A DNA stretch of 64,000 nucleotides, from contig CM022298.1 of assembly GCA_011799875.1 (NCBI GenBank), forward strand, positions 496,785,180-496,849,179, read 5' to 3'. The position numbers were made by a program, and so were the translations under genes. The notes under the pieces are model-generated. The model was not told the origin of the DNA. It did no database searches and saw only the letters and a program-made list of their open reading frames with translations. Of the stretch, positions 21,943-32,749 are shown piece after piece. Source of the DNA: Thinopyrum elongatum. Its lineage: Eukaryota > Streptophyta > Magnoliopsida > Poales > Poaceae. The stretch's first letter is position 1; every line of letters starts with the position of its first letter.

Positions 21943-22485
21943 ATGGCTAGCAACGATGAAGGACAGGGTTCTGGTGATTTCAACGTCTATGAGGGGGCAG
22001 ACGCCTATTTGAACCTTCTCGATGAGCAACGGTTGTTGCAGGGCCCACCTGTCACATCGAAGACTGAGACCGACATCGAGACCGACGCTGAGACTGAGAC
22101 CGGCGCCGAGACCGGCACTGCGACTGGCGGAGCCGGTATAGAACCGAAACCAAAGAGCCAATGGCGCCCAAACCAGCTCATCACTACTAGAGAGGTGGTC
22201 ATGGAGGTGGACGACGGCAATTTTGAGCCAAAAGAGCCCGCGGAAGCGCGCGCGTGCTATGGCAATCAAATAGGTTGCATACTACGGGCTTGCGCCACCA
22301 TCAACGATGTGAAACTACAGAAGATACCAGATATGAAGCAGTCCCTCCTAACGAAGCTGCACTAGGTGTTCTTGTTCCCGGGCTGGGATGAAAGCAAATA
22401 TAAAAATCCAGATAAAGACCCGGCAATGAGGAAGATAAACAGACGCGCCATGGTTTCCGGTTTCCGAATGATAGCCAGTAGTTAG
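21943..22485 (+). pseudogene. CACTA ORF1-like (TNP1/Ptta-type) gene, stop-interrupted
   Basis: ATG 21943 opens a 140-codon frame: an acidic N-terminus, a Thr/Glu/Asp repeat (residues about 44-64, alternating ET and D/E pairs), then the segment LITTREVVMEVDDGNF and a basic-hydrophobic part ending QSLLTKLH. A TAG at 22363-22365 ends it, but the same frame continues VFLFPGWDE and KDPAMRKINRRAM to 22485, as expected for one protein. The C-terminal part resembles the start of the plant transposase Ptta/En/Spm domain by memory, not by search. It is truncated, so it is probably inactive. Confidence 0.55.
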
Positions 22486-22825
22486 TTTAGGTTCACGCTA
22501 ATGTGAGAGAGGGATACGAACTCATGTACTGCATAGTTCCGCTCTCACTCATAGTGATAGCTCTTCTCGCGTATATCATTGTTTAGATGGATGACGATAT
22601 AGTTGCAAGTAATCAAGACTTGTATCGCTATTTTCGAGATGATGATGAGAGACCACTTTGTGTTGGATGATGATTATGATGATGACATGATTTGATGAGA
22701 CTATTTGTATGTATATGCTATGATTACATTTGTATGTGTATGATATGCTAAAGATTATTGTATAAAGCCTGTTCAAATACAAAACAAACATGCAGAAAAA
22801 AAAACAGAAACTAATAAAACTAGCA

Positions 22826-23056
22826 GTAGCGAGGGGAATAAAGTTAGCAGCAGCGCGCTCTTTCCAGTAGCGCGTCCTAGTTAAAAGCACTGCAGCTATT
22901 AGCAGTAGCGTGTTTCACTAAAGCTCGCTGCTGCTAGACATGTATAGTAGTAGCGTGGGACAACACGCGCTACGGCTACATGTTAGCTATAGCGCCTTAT
23001 CAGTAGCGCGGCACCCCGCGCTATTGATAGGCAAAAAACCAGCGCTACTGCTAGGC
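22826..23056. repeat. CACTA right subterminal repeats
   Basis: Copies of AGCAGTAGCGC, GCGCTACTGCTA and similar, in both orientations, run up to the right terminal inverted repeat. They match the left array. Confidence 0.85.
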
Positions 23057-23074
23057 TTTTCCCTAGTAGTGACT

Positions 23075-23680
23075 ACATGACACTTCACCATCTTTGGGCC
23101 TAAGGGAATGCATTGTGGAGTAGTTATTAGATGATGGGTTGCTAGAGTGACAGAAGCTTAAACCCTAGTTTATGCGCTACTTCGTAATTGACTGATTTGG
23201 ATCCATATGTTTAATGCTATGATTAGATTTTATTTTAATACTTTTCACATAGTTGTGGATGCTTGCGAGGGGGTTAATCATAAGTGGGAGGCTTGTTCAA
23301 GTAAGAACAGCACCCAAGTACCGGTTCACCCACATATCAAATTATCAAAGTAGCGAACGCGAATCAAACCAACATGATGAAAGTGACTAGATGAAATTCC
23401 CGTGTGCCTTCAAGAACGCTTTGCTTATTATAAGAGACCGTTTTAGCATGTCCTTTGCTACAAAAAGGGTTGGACTACCTTGCTGCACTTTATTTACCGT
23501 TACCATTACTTGCTCGTTACAAATTACCTTGCTATCAAACTACCTGTTACCGACAATTTCAGTGCTTGCAGAAATTACCTTGCTGAAAACCACTTGTCAT
23601 TTCCTTCTACTCCTCGTTGGGTTCGACACTCTTATTTATCGAAAGTTCTATGATTGATCCCCTATACTTGTGGGTCATCA
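23075..23680 (+). repeat. Element A 3' LTR, right portion
   Basis: The last 606 bases of the LTR resume after the second ACT (23072-23074) and end GGGTCATCA at 23680. Beyond it is unrelated sequence, so this is the right border of element A. The first flanking bases CAGGG would be its target duplication if the left copy could be seen. Confidence 0.92.
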
Positions 23681-24241
23681 CAGGGCCATTCTCTGCTCTA
23701 GCAGCACCTGCCTTGCGATGTTTAACTCTGCCAATTTCATTTCTATCAGTACCAATTTCAATGGCTATACTAGGTTGTCTGTTGTAGTAAACAATTATAT
23801 CCATTTTTTAATCCGTCCCTTTGCTACCATGCTACTCTTTTGCAATGCAGATATCACTACAGATGCTGCGGTTTTATTACTGTTTGCTATTTTTGGTGGA
23901 TGTTAACCCTGTTGTAGTTAACATTGCCTTTCCATGTACTTACACAGGGTTACAATGGGCGATGCTGTTGTTTGCCATTGAGGTTAGCTGCATCCCATGT
24001 CTTATACACCATTTGTTCCTAAATATAATTATTTTTAGAGATTCCAATATAGACTATATATGGAGCAAAATGAGTGAATCTAGATTCTAATCTAAACTAT
24101 GTCTATATACATCTGTATGTAGTTCATATTGAAACCTCTAAAAAATACTTGTACTCAGGAAATGGAGGTAGTTGTATTTTACATCATTTGTGCAATCTCA
24201 GTTTAGCTTCTAACATTTGTTGGTTGCTTTTAGGTACATAT
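23681..24241. other. Flanking low-copy-like sequence with a MITE
   Basis: T-rich noncoding DNA with several pyrimidine-AG acceptor-like sites. It ends TTGCTTTTAG-GTACATATATG right before the B3-like frame, so it could be intron. No gene is recognised apart from the MITE at 24007-24168. Confidence 0.4.
24007..24168. mobile_element. Stowaway-type MITE (Thalos-like), 162 bp
   Basis: The internal phrases TAGAGATTCCAATATAGACT, GGAGCAAAATGAGTGAATCT and GTCTATATACATCTGTATGT match what I know of Thalos-type Stowaway MITEs of Triticeae. The ends are degenerate inverted repeats (CACCATTTGTTCC against GGAAATGGAGG) next to TA dinucleotides, the Stowaway target. It lies in the presumed intron of the B3-like remnant. 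Confidence 0.75.
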
Positions 24242-24751
24242 ATGAGCGGTATTGATCCACGCTTCGATCCATTTTGCGTATGGGGCAATGACATATTCAT
24301 GAACAAGAGTCAAGTGAGGAAACTAAGAAAGATTGTTAGGCGAAAGAGAAGGGTGATGGGAATTAAGCTTTTTATTTACACTTCTTTAGAATGGTAAGTA
24401 ATGTGTTGCCTTTTCCCCCTGCCCACAAAAATTTACTCTATTAGACCTGAGTATCTGAAAGTTTTCTCTTTTTAGTGGTTTTCGAAGCAATTTACTGATG
24501 ATTACCTTGCAAACTACATGACCGGAGTGGAGGCAACTAAGGTTAAAGTATATAATTCATACTACCATGATAATACTCTAGAAGTCTTCCTGAAGGATGT
24601 GAAGGATGGGCGGGCGATCGTCATAAGGGGTTGGACACAAGTTGTTCGTGCCTATGACATGCAGGAGGGCACATTATGGGCATTTCGCTTCTTCAACACC
24701 ATCGGCAGCCAAAATGATTTACACTTGTCTCTTCACCTTTACCGCCTCTAA
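24242..24751 (+). pseudogene. B3 DNA-binding-domain-like gene remnant, two exons
   Basis: Exon 1 (24242-24393) reads MSGIDPRFDPFCVWGND followed by a very basic stretch (KLRKIVRRKRR). A GTAAGT donor starts at 24394 and a TTTTTAG acceptor ends at 24475. Exon 2 (24476-24751) reads WFSKQFTDDYLANYMTG and then a segment typical of plant B3 domains, IRGWTQVVRAYDMQEGTLWAF, to the stop. B3 proteins are plant transcription factors that bind DNA. The obvious GT-AG splice joins the exons in the wrong frame (exon 1 ends in phase 2, exon 2 needs phase 0) and meets a stop soon after, so this copy is probably dead. B3 assignment is by motif memory. It may be a host gene remnant or a fragment captured by a CACTA element. 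Confidence 0.5.
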
Positions 24752-24939
24752 ATATTGTGGTTCATCATAGTTAATTGTTGCCTAATCCTGTAATTACAGA
24801 ATATAATGTACTGAGAATTTTATTTATGGATTGGTTGTTGAACCATTGTGCTGAGAATTTGAATTCCACATTTCATATTTCAAAATTTCCAATTTGAATA
24901 ATAAATTATAGGGAAAAATAAAATTAAACAGGAGCAAAT

Positions 24940-25318
24940 AAAATAATGTACACACGGTTAGAAAGAAAACAGCGTGTGCGATGAAAAATAGAGAACAGAC
25001 GGTTCTTTGACGTGAAATGCTTGCGATGCCCAACGGACGCACACACGGTTTCGTCTCATGTGCGTGTGCGATTCATGGTAATACGGCAAACATTTCAAAC
25101 CTGTGTGCGTGTGTGATTGGAATACCTATCACACACACTTATGAAAATGGACACGTTGGCGATAGTAGAGGCCCCACACACATTTTACATTTTTGAACTG
25201 TGTGCGATAAGGTACCTATCACAAATACATCGGTAGATTAAATGTTTGTGATATCCACCTTTTTCACACGACTATAGCGGCGTAATCATTTAGGATGTCT
25301 CTCAGATTAGAAACGTAA
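24940..25318. repeat. CACACGG / TGTGCGAT repeat array, CACTA-end-like
   Basis: Direct and inverted copies of CACACGGTT and GTGTGCGATT recur at about 24952, 24973, 25031, 25062, 25108 and 25198. Such arrays resemble CACTA subterminal regions. No CACTA terminus is present; block J begins right after. There is no gene here. Confidence 0.45.
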
Positions 25319-26533
25319 TGTCGAGACGTAACGTGTGGGACAGGCGTGACTTCTCATACGTTTATTCTATGGCGATCGTCAGTAGCCGCTCGCCTATCCC
25401 CGACGGTTTCTGGGTCGTATGGGAAGGACCCCCCTATCGCCCACACTCACTAGGCGACGATTTAAAACTCCGTCACGGAAAGGGGTTAAAAATCGTTTGT
25501 ATAGCATGTTACGGTGGTTATGGCGGGGGTCAGGGATGGCTGTGCTCACCGGAATCAAGTAGAGGAGGTCTAGGTTAATGGCGGTGGTCGTGGGTCTCGC
25601 CGGCGACAGCCTGACGGCGATGTCAAGGGGAAGCGGAGGGGAAATTGAGAGGGGGTCCTGAGGTTTAAATAGGCATGGTGGCCGGGGCTGGGGTGCGGCT
25701 GGAGCGCGTGGTCGTGGGCGACGTGTCTGGGGTCGTGCTCGGGGTGGAGATTGTGGGTGCGGGAGGTTATCGGAGGTGCTGATGCACGGGCCCGGGCGGT
25801 CAGTGTGTGTGTGAGAGAGAGAGAGATGGGTGCAGGCTGGCTCGGGTGGCTGAGCTGGCTCGCTGCGACTAGGCCGGCCTGGCTGGCTGGGCCGTTGGGT
25901 TTCTCTTTTTTTTCTGCTTTCCATTTTCTTTTCTGTCAGCCTTTGTCTTTTTCAAATGATTTTGATTTTGATTTTTCTTCCAACAGAGATAGTTTTCTAA
26001 ATTCCAAATGGAATATTTAGAAATGTTTGAACATTTCATTGGGGCATTTTAGACATATATTTACTGCACTTGCATTTTCATTTTGAATTTGAATTTGGTT
26101 TCAATACCAAATGTGGTCCAAATTCATTTTAGAAAAATGGCAAAGGGTCAAGGTCATTACTTAAACTTAGGAAATATCATCTCCTGGCAAATAGAATGCA
26201 AATTCATTTTTGAATAATTCCATTTGGCTTTTTGAATTAACTTCAAAATAAAACCAATTCAAATGCTTTTAGGGAATTATGTTGGCTTGATATTTTTGGG
26301 ACTTCTTTAGGTTGGCCTTGTGCCCAACAATATTTCAAAATGGCTTGGTCTCTACCAAAACTAGCTAGAGTTTCACTGTCTGCATTTCGGTTTTCATCCT
26401 TCTAGGCAATCAATCAAGCAACTTCAATGTCAATCACAAACAATCCTATTCAAACATAGGTATTTCCTAGAAAATTTTAATTCCCTATGAAAATTTTAAC
26501 ATACCACATTTGTGGAAAATCTGGGATGTGACA
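25319..26533 (-). mobile_element. LTR-like block J (possible solo LTR, minus orientation)
   Basis: The plus strand runs from TGTCGAGACGTAACG to GGGATGTGACA, so the minus strand starts TGTCACATCCC and ends in CA, as an LTR should. As in element K, an AT-rich first half (26533 to about 25930 on the minus strand) is followed by an A-rich run, GGCCCAGCCAGC-like words and a GC-rich leader with a possible TATTTAAA box (about 25661-25668). No target duplication is visible (CGTAA left, CAGGC right), so the left border is approximate. Frames at 25318-25578 and 25394-25924 are GC-rich chance frames. Confidence 0.45.
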
Positions 26534-26600
26534 CAGGCAGGCCTTCTTGGACTCCCATGAGTGACCCGATGCTGGCAAATGACGGTGGACCCGGTGTCGG
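26534..26600. other. Short spacer between J and C
   Basis: 67 bases of unassigned sequence with no recognisable feature. It may be a remnant of the element into which C was inserted. Confidence 0.5.
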
Positions 26601-27042
26601 TGTCAAAACCAGCAGATCTCGGGTAGGGGGTCCTGAGCTGTGGATCTAGGATCGATGGGGAACAAGGGACGATGAACACGGTGTTTACCTAGGTTCGGGC
26701 CCTCTCGAAGAGGTAATACCCTATGTCCTTCTTGATTGTATTGAATGTATAGTATGGTTACAGAGTAGATCTACCTCGAGATCAGCATGATCTAAACCCT
26801 AAGGTGATGAGGTGATGAATATAGCTCTAGCCCTAAAGACTACAACCCTCGGTTTATATAGATACCAGTAGGGTTAGGGTTACCGAAGATAGATTACAAT
26901 AAGGAGTGAAGAGATCCTGCCTATCCTTGACTTGGAGGGCACACCACGGCTTCATAGATCTTCTGTCGCTATACGGCTTCACCAGTCCGGCCCATATTCA
27001 ATAGGCCGGCGCCCCGAGGACCCCTTAATCCATAACTCCCTA
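26601..27042 (-). repeat. Element C left LTR (3' LTR on the minus strand)
   Basis: On the plus strand it runs from TGTCAAAACC to about AACTCCCTAC; on the minus strand an LTR of this family starts TGAGGGAG and ends GGTTTTGACA. A minus-strand TATA box is at 26853-26860 (TTTATATA on plus). The polypurine tract of the minus-strand element is the GGGGG-rich segment read from 27043-27060. Confidence 0.85.
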
Positions 27043-27219
27043 CGTAGCCCCCGAACTTGCCTCCAACGCCAAGGCTTGTGTTCGGCATCCGCTCACCCAA
27101 CAGTATTCGGCTTGCGAGGCTAGTTCTCCAGTGTGCTTCGTTCAAGTTCTGAGTCAAGTGATGTCCGGAATCTGAAACGACCGCTTTACTTAGCCACGAA
27201 GGCCAAAAAATCATTCAAG

Positions 27220-27227
27220 TATAAATA
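27220..27227 (+). promoter_or_regulatory. TATA box for the antisense gene of element C
   Basis: TATAAATA lies about 180 bases inside the element and 380 bases before the ATG at 27606, on the strand opposite to gag. It is the best candidate promoter for the plus-strand gene. The stretch 27043-27605 is otherwise leader with no gene. Confidence 0.5.
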
Positions 27228-27605
27228 ATGCCTTCATCTGACAACTTTTCCTCGAAGAGTCGCATCCGGCCATAACGCCGAGCGGTTAGTATTTCTCGAA
27301 GCGCGGCTCGAGGCTGACGCCACATTGGGCACATCTCCTCAAGGTGGAGATCGTGCCTCGCCTTTCAGGGGATATGATCAATGATTTCGATTCCCCACCC
27401 TGCACATAATGTTGCGAGCATATCGGGAAGTGGAGAAGCCAACGGCGTGAAAAAAGGAACTCTTGGCTTACCAACAACCTATAAAGGGGGAGCTACAACA
27501 GTCAGCATCCCACGCCTTCTTCCACCTTCCGCTCACGCAGACCTTCAGAGCTCCAGCGCCCCTTTTCTCTGCTTCCCAGCAAATCCCACCCCGTCTCCTT
27601 CAGCC

Positions 27606-30600
27606 ATGGCCAGATCCAGCACCAACGGGAAGTGGGACGTCTCCATCGTCACCGATAGCGACATCCTGAAGCTGAAGCAGACCGGCTACTTTTTGGCCAA
27701 CATCGCCCATCGGGCCCCTGAAGCAGGCCAGATCGTCCCTACGCCCAGGCCGGGCGAAAGGGTCATATTCCTCCCCCATTTTCTTAGGGGGCTTGGATTT
27801 CCCCTGCACCCCTTCGTGAGGGGGTTGATGTTCTTTTACGGGCTAGATTTTCATGACCTAGCCCCCAACTCCCTCCTCCACATCTCATCCTTTATTATCT
27901 TCTGCGAGGCTCTCCTCCGGGTCCGACCACACTTCGGCCTATGGCCAAAGGTGTTCAACGTCAAGCCCAAGGTGGTTGGTGGCGAACACGCAGACTGCAG
28001 CGGGGCCATGATCAGCAAACTGATGCGGGTCCCGTGGCCGGAGGGCAAGTTCATCGACACCGTCAAGATGTGGCAAAAGGAATGGTTCTACATCACCGAG
28101 CCAAGGGGAGCCGCCTGGGCGGCAGCTCCCGCATTTAGATCTGGACCCCCTACCAGGCTGGCCTCATGGACCACCAAGAGCCCGGATTGGGGGTCCACTG
28201 ACGACTTGAAGGCGCTGCAGAAGCGCGTCGTCAGTGTAGTGGAGACCGGCGCGAAGCTGGTTAATGTGATGCAGATCATGCTCAAGCGTCGACTCCTCCC
28301 CTGTCAGGAGAGGGCCAAGCCAATGTGGGAGTATGACCCCGAAGATCCGACCACTGTGCACCATCTTTTTGGCACAACCCACAAGAAAGTGTGGGGTCTG
28401 CTATTCAAGCCACAGAAGGACTGGCCGGTCGAGGGGGAGGACATCGGCCTCGACACTGCGACCCCTCCGAAGAAGGTGGGCAGCATTGGTCTTAACATGA
28501 GTTCAAATATTAGCACCGTATGATTTGATCCAAACCTCTTTATGTGGATTTTGCAGGGCTGGCTCACCAAGGCCGAGAAGATCAGCGACCCGGCGCCGCT
28601 GCCAGAAGGGCCCCAATTCAAACAACTAGAGAAGCTATTGGTCGTGGTGCCGTACAAGGCGCCCGACAAGAAGGGTAATAAGAGAGAGGTGCCGGAAGCC
28701 AGGGAGGGCCTCTGTCACAGGGCTCGTCCGGCCAGCTGGTCCGAAGACACTGCGGCCCTATCCACACAGGTGGGGGACGAGGATGAGGATGAGGAGGAAA
28801 GTGCCTCCTCGCACTCTAAGAAGAGGGCGGCGTCAAGCGACGTCAAGGAGGTTCAACCTCCTCATGCCCGGAAGAGACAATGCCGGCCTAAGCTGGTCCT
28901 GTCTGACAGCTCGGACTCCGACGAGGAGTCTAAAGCATCTGAAAAGGTCCCGGAGAGGGAACCCAGGGTCAAGCCCCATGCGACCAGGTACATATCGCGG
29001 CATTTTTAATTGCCTTATTCTTTAGTAGTCCCTGGTAGAATGTAGATTGATTGTTTTTTTGGTGGGGCAGCCCTCCGTGCGGCCACCCTGCCGAGGAGAC
29101 CTCGGAGGGGACGTCCCCGCCCACTGAACTGGCGGATAGTGGCTCACATTCTGCACCTCCTCTAATCCCCGAAGAGGTTGGGGAGGTGCTGTCGCGAAAG
29201 GCCCCTCCTCCTCTGAACTCAGGGGAGGAGGTCGATGCCACCATGGCCGAGGCCGATGCCTCGGTCGTTGAAGACCAGGGGGATGCACCCCTCTTGGCTA
29301 ATGCGGGGAGGGGATCCGAATCATCCGAACCCCTACAGCATCCGGCTCCCGAGCCCCCGAGGCCCTCGAGGGAGCCAATTCCTCCTTTCGGTGGGGAAGG
29401 TGCTGAGGGCCCGACGCCCGCGCCGAACACCTCTATTCGGGCGATGGCGGACTGGCCGGATGCGCTGGCGGAGTTGGTGAGCAACTCTGCCGTCGTCGAT
29501 GAGCACCGCACTCTTATGGGTGCGGTTATACAGGGTGTTCGGTCCATTCATTCCGGACTGAACGACGCTATTCAAGGCCTGCTAACAAGCTTTGAGGTAA
29601 CTCAAGTAATGCTTTTATCATGTAAAGCAGTTGTAATCTTTAGTTTGGGTAGGCCATGTACATAGCAGCCCCCGAGACTCTACAAGGACTTCGGAGAAGC
29701 TTGCAGAGGATCAAACTCTGTAGGCCGGTTAATAATGTCGACATTTCTTTTGCTGACGCATGCATCTTCCTTGGTTGCGGCTTCTAATGCCGTGGCACTA
29801 AAGGAGATGGACCAGAAGCTCGAACGCTCCAACGGGGAGCTTGACCTTGTCAACAAATGGCTTGACGAAGTGCAAGGTAAGCTTTTCGTTAATGTGTGTG
29901 ATCGCTCTTCGCCAGGTACTTATACGCCTGGACTGTATGTTGATCATTCTATGTGCGGATTTTTCAGCTGCCGCTGCTAAGGTGGAGGGCTTGAAGGATT
30001 CCCTAAAGAAAGCCGAGGCTGAGGCCGCCACCAAGAAATTAGCCGCTGAAAAGGCGATGGACGATCTTGAGGAAGCCAAGCTTTCCATCCAAAAGCACGA
30101 GGCTCGAGTGGCTGAAGTGCAGGTGGAGCTCAAGGATGGTGCCACCAAGCTGGAGGGCCTTGAGAAGGAGAAGGAGAAGCGGTCCTCCGCGCTGTCCAAG
30201 GCGGAGAAAGAACTCCAGGAGGCGAGGACCAAAGTGCGAGGTGTCTGAGAGGAGCTCCGCCAAGTGGGGCAAATTGCAAACGGTAAGAAATACTGTAAGA
30301 AATACTTACTGCAGAGTGTGTTCGGAGGCAACAGGTTCACCTTGCTGACGCGGGTCTGGCGGTCCGCGGGCGTCTTCGCCGAACTTCCAAGGAGTGCGGC
30401 GGCCACAGCGGAGCACTATGCCACACACGAGGAGGACTCCCTGCAACAGCTCTTCTGGTCACAGTTTTCGGCCTCCGAGCATCCTCCCCTCCTCAGCAAC
30501 CAAATGAAGCAGTTGATGGAGATGCATCGGTTGTTCGAGCTAGCTATGAAGGACCTCTATGTCAATCTGTGGCCCGCTGAGCCAATTCCGGACACCTACT

Positions 30601-30827
30601 TTGGCCTTGTGCAGAAGCTGCAGGAGGCGCCGCTCCGGATTGATGCCATGAAGTGCTCCGCGTGCCTTGAAGGGATGAGGCTTGCGTTTGCAAAGACCAT
30701 GTTGCATTGGCCAAAGATTAATCCGATGGACATGGCTACTGGCCCTCCGCCCATGGGGAAGGAGCACCGCCACCCTGAGTTGTACTTTGCGCAGGTGATG
30801 AATGGAGTGCGGGCGATAGAGGGCTAG
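27606..30827 (+). pseudogene. Antisense multi-exon 'putative gypsy type transposon' gene of element C
   Basis: My model has exons 27606-28475, 28557-28987, 29071-29596, about 29779-29876 and 29968-30827. The first two introns have clean GT-AG ends and keep frame (phases 0 and 2). Exon 1 starts MARSSTNGKWDVSIV and contains the conserved domain seen in plant 'putative gypsy type transposon' proteins (LPHFLRGLGFPLHPFVRGLM, LRVRPHFGLWPKVF). Exon 2 has an acidic run and a basic, nuclear-signal-like stretch (SHSKKRAA, ARKRQCRPK). Exons 4-5 form a long coiled coil (ALKEMDQKLERSNGELDLVN onward). The C-terminus (VFGGNRFTLLTRVWRS to WPAEPIPDTYFGLV) is a second conserved region. The exon 4 acceptor is GG instead of AG, and a TGA (30246-30248) interrupts exon 5, so this copy is probably broken. 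Total about 925 codons. Its role in the element is unknown. Confidence 0.75.
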
Positions 30828-32109
30828 TTCTCGAAAGATGTAATGCTTGAATGACTGTATTAAGTTTTGATCACTTGGACCCTATGCTTTATGATGCATC
30901 CACCTAACTTATTTTGTTTGGCCCTAATTTAATTTTGACTCCTGTGCGGTCGTATGTTTATTCTGAAAGCTACCAGTCATCGGCTTCAGCCCCCAGGTGA
31001 ATATCACAAGGGGTGTTTTGTCTCTGCATTGTTACCCTTAGCCAATGTCTTGGTGCCCGGAGGCGGTAGTGCGTGAGCGAAACTAGGCAATCAGACTATT
31101 CGGTTTTTATTGCTTTCACTTAGCCTTAGGAGCTTAACGGTGGGGGCTAAGGAGTAGCCCCCATAGTTTTGTGATGTACTGGGGGGTCAATACCTGCCCT
31201 TTCCGATCACCTGGTTTGCGTTAAAACGAACCCTTCGTGTGACACGGTGAAATCGCCAATGATTTTTAGAGTCAAACCTCGTCATCGGATCGCTGACCAG
31301 TTCACGCTTACTATGACGGTCAGTTTTCGGCTTTCTCCTCCTGAGGTACTTGACCGGGCTAGCCAGAAGTACAATCGTAGGGGTTCTCCCTTTGCCCTCT
31401 TAGCCGAACGAGAGAAACATAAGGGGCAAGCACAGGAGCCGGGCAACCCAACTATTCACCCAAGACATAGTTCGGAACTGATGCATATAGTGCAATATCC
31501 GAGACGCCGAACACTCAGTGAAAAGTGGTGTCGGACTTGGGGTACAGAGCCAATGGTTAAATCGAGTTCTAGGTTAGTTAACCGGTCATGTTTTCATGCC
31601 GGGCTGTTTGAAGAGCGAGGGGAGAATCGGAAGGAAAGGAGATAATCGCAAGATGCAGATATCCGAACACCATAAAGGGCGTTTTTAGTATTTCTCATAG
31701 GCTCAAGATGTCTAACCATACAATTTGAACTGCCATGGCATTATTTGCAAAAAGGAAAAAGTTTTACAAGGTAAAGGTTTATGCAGGGCCTTGATGTGTG
31801 AGTCGAAGCCTCAACTATGCCCTGCTGCACGTCTGCGCCTTTGCTTCTGAGAGGTGGGGGTTGGGACCTTCGATGAAACCTTGAGGGGCGAGGATCCTGC
31901 CGATGGAGCTTTATGCTTGGGGGGGGGGTCCGGAATTGGCCCCCGGGTCGTCCAAAGACAAGGTAATTCCGAAGTTCAGGTTAGCCGAACACATGCTTTG
32001 GATTTATTAATATATGCCTCACGGCTGCCCATGGTATTTTGAGTGCGAAATTGTGCTGACAAGGCACGTGGAGCGCAAAGAATGTGGGCGTGACGTGGGG
32101 CTTGCATCC
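30828..32109. other. Element C noncoding middle region
   Basis: This lies between the antisense gene and the protease remnant, where RT, RNase H and integrase would be expected. I see no motif of those enzymes on either strand. An open frame at 31247-31645 (plus) is not recognised. The segment 31130-31170 has a GGGGGCTA and TAGCCCCC inverted pair. Confidence 0.6.
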
Positions 32110-32700
32110 CTATTTACGGCGAACGCATGCGGGTTCCCATGACGGGGAGCGGGTTCGGGCCCGTTTACTGTTGTCGCCAGCCTTTACGGCGGGCCGGTAA
32201 TGGGACGTGTATGTGCTGGTTTGGTCTTTGGCCGCTAGGGCCGTAGTGTGCTCTTCGGTCCGAAGTGAGCGTTCTGTATTGCCGTTGATAATTATGACGC
32301 CCGAAGGACCGGGTATCTTCAACTTGAGGTATGCGTAATGCGGGACGACATTGAATTTAGTGAACGCCGTTCGGTCGAGGAGGGCGTGATAGCCGCTGCG
32401 AAAAGGTGCAATGTCGAAGATCAAGTCCTCGCTTCGGAAGTTGTCCAGAGAGCCGAACACAACTTCAAGCATCACAGTGCCTGTGCAGCAGGCCTCCACT
32501 CCCGGAATGACCCCCTTGAAGGTGGTGTTGCTGGGTTTGATCCTTGATGGATCGATCCCCATCTTCCTCACTGTGTCTTCGTATATCAGATTGAGGCTAC
32601 TGTCCCCGTCCATTAGGACTCTAGTGAGGTGGAATCCGTCGATGATGGGGTTGAGTACTAAGGTTGTGGATCCTCCGTGGCGTATACTGGTCGGATGATC
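32110..32700 (-). pseudogene. Element C protease-like domain (pol truncated)
   Basis: The minus-strand frame carries VLMDGDSSLNLIYEDTV (a D-G-D-S-S variant of the retropepsin active site, about 32615-32570), then IKPSNTTFKGVIPG and FDIAPFRSGYHALLDRTAF, all typical for the protease segment of plant Gypsy elements. The reading ends at 32110, just after TYTSHYRPAVK, without any RT. It may be a deletion product or a stable non-autonomous design. Confidence 0.7.
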
Positions 32701-32749
32701 CCTGCGATCAAAAGTGATCGGGCAGGCTGACCACGGATTGAACTTCGGC

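Larger units (their letters stand above)
19823..23071 (+). mobile_element. CACTA DNA transposon, 3249 bp, inside the LTR of element A
   Basis: The termini are perfect 15-base inverted repeats CACTACTAGGGAAAA (19823-19837 and reverse complement 23057-23071), with the 3-base target duplication ACT (19820-19822 and 23072-23074). Removing the element and one ACT gives a 1518-base LTR, matching its sisters. Both ends hold dense subterminal repeats. Inside are a GC-rich exon-like stretch, a 196-base palindrome and a stop-interrupted ORF1-like gene, but no DDE transposase, so it is non-autonomous. The strand is taken from its ORF. Confidence 0.95.
2563..23680 (+). mobile_element. Athila-type Ty3/Gypsy retrotransposon A (5' part missing, twice interrupted)
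   Basis: Element A consists of the interior 2563-7736 and 18063-18910 plus the 3' LTR 18911-23680. It is broken on the left by K, in its 3' untranslated region by sister element B, and in its 3' LTR by a CACTA transposon. Removing B and one GTTGT copy rejoins the 3' region so that it matches B's own 3' region. Domain order protease, RT, RNase H, integrase places it in Ty3/Gypsy; the RT and the tRNA-Asp primer site of its relatives place it in the Athila group. Every pol part has frameshifts or stops, so it is inactive. The 5' LTR, gag and primer site must lie left of the window, beyond K. Confidence 0.85.

Noticed and set aside
18911..23680. Third LTR read as a tandem array of LTRs
   Set aside because: GTTGT on both sides of B and the continuity 7736/18068 show a nested insertion, not a tandem array.
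25394..25924. 176-codon minus frame in block J
   Set aside because: Pro/Arg-rich, no recognisable domain, inside an LTR-like GC-rich leader. Explained by composition.
29798..30406. 202-codon minus frame
   Set aside because: It is the antisense shadow of the coiled-coil exons of the plus-strand gene; its Ser/Leu-rich composition mirrors Lys/Glu codons.
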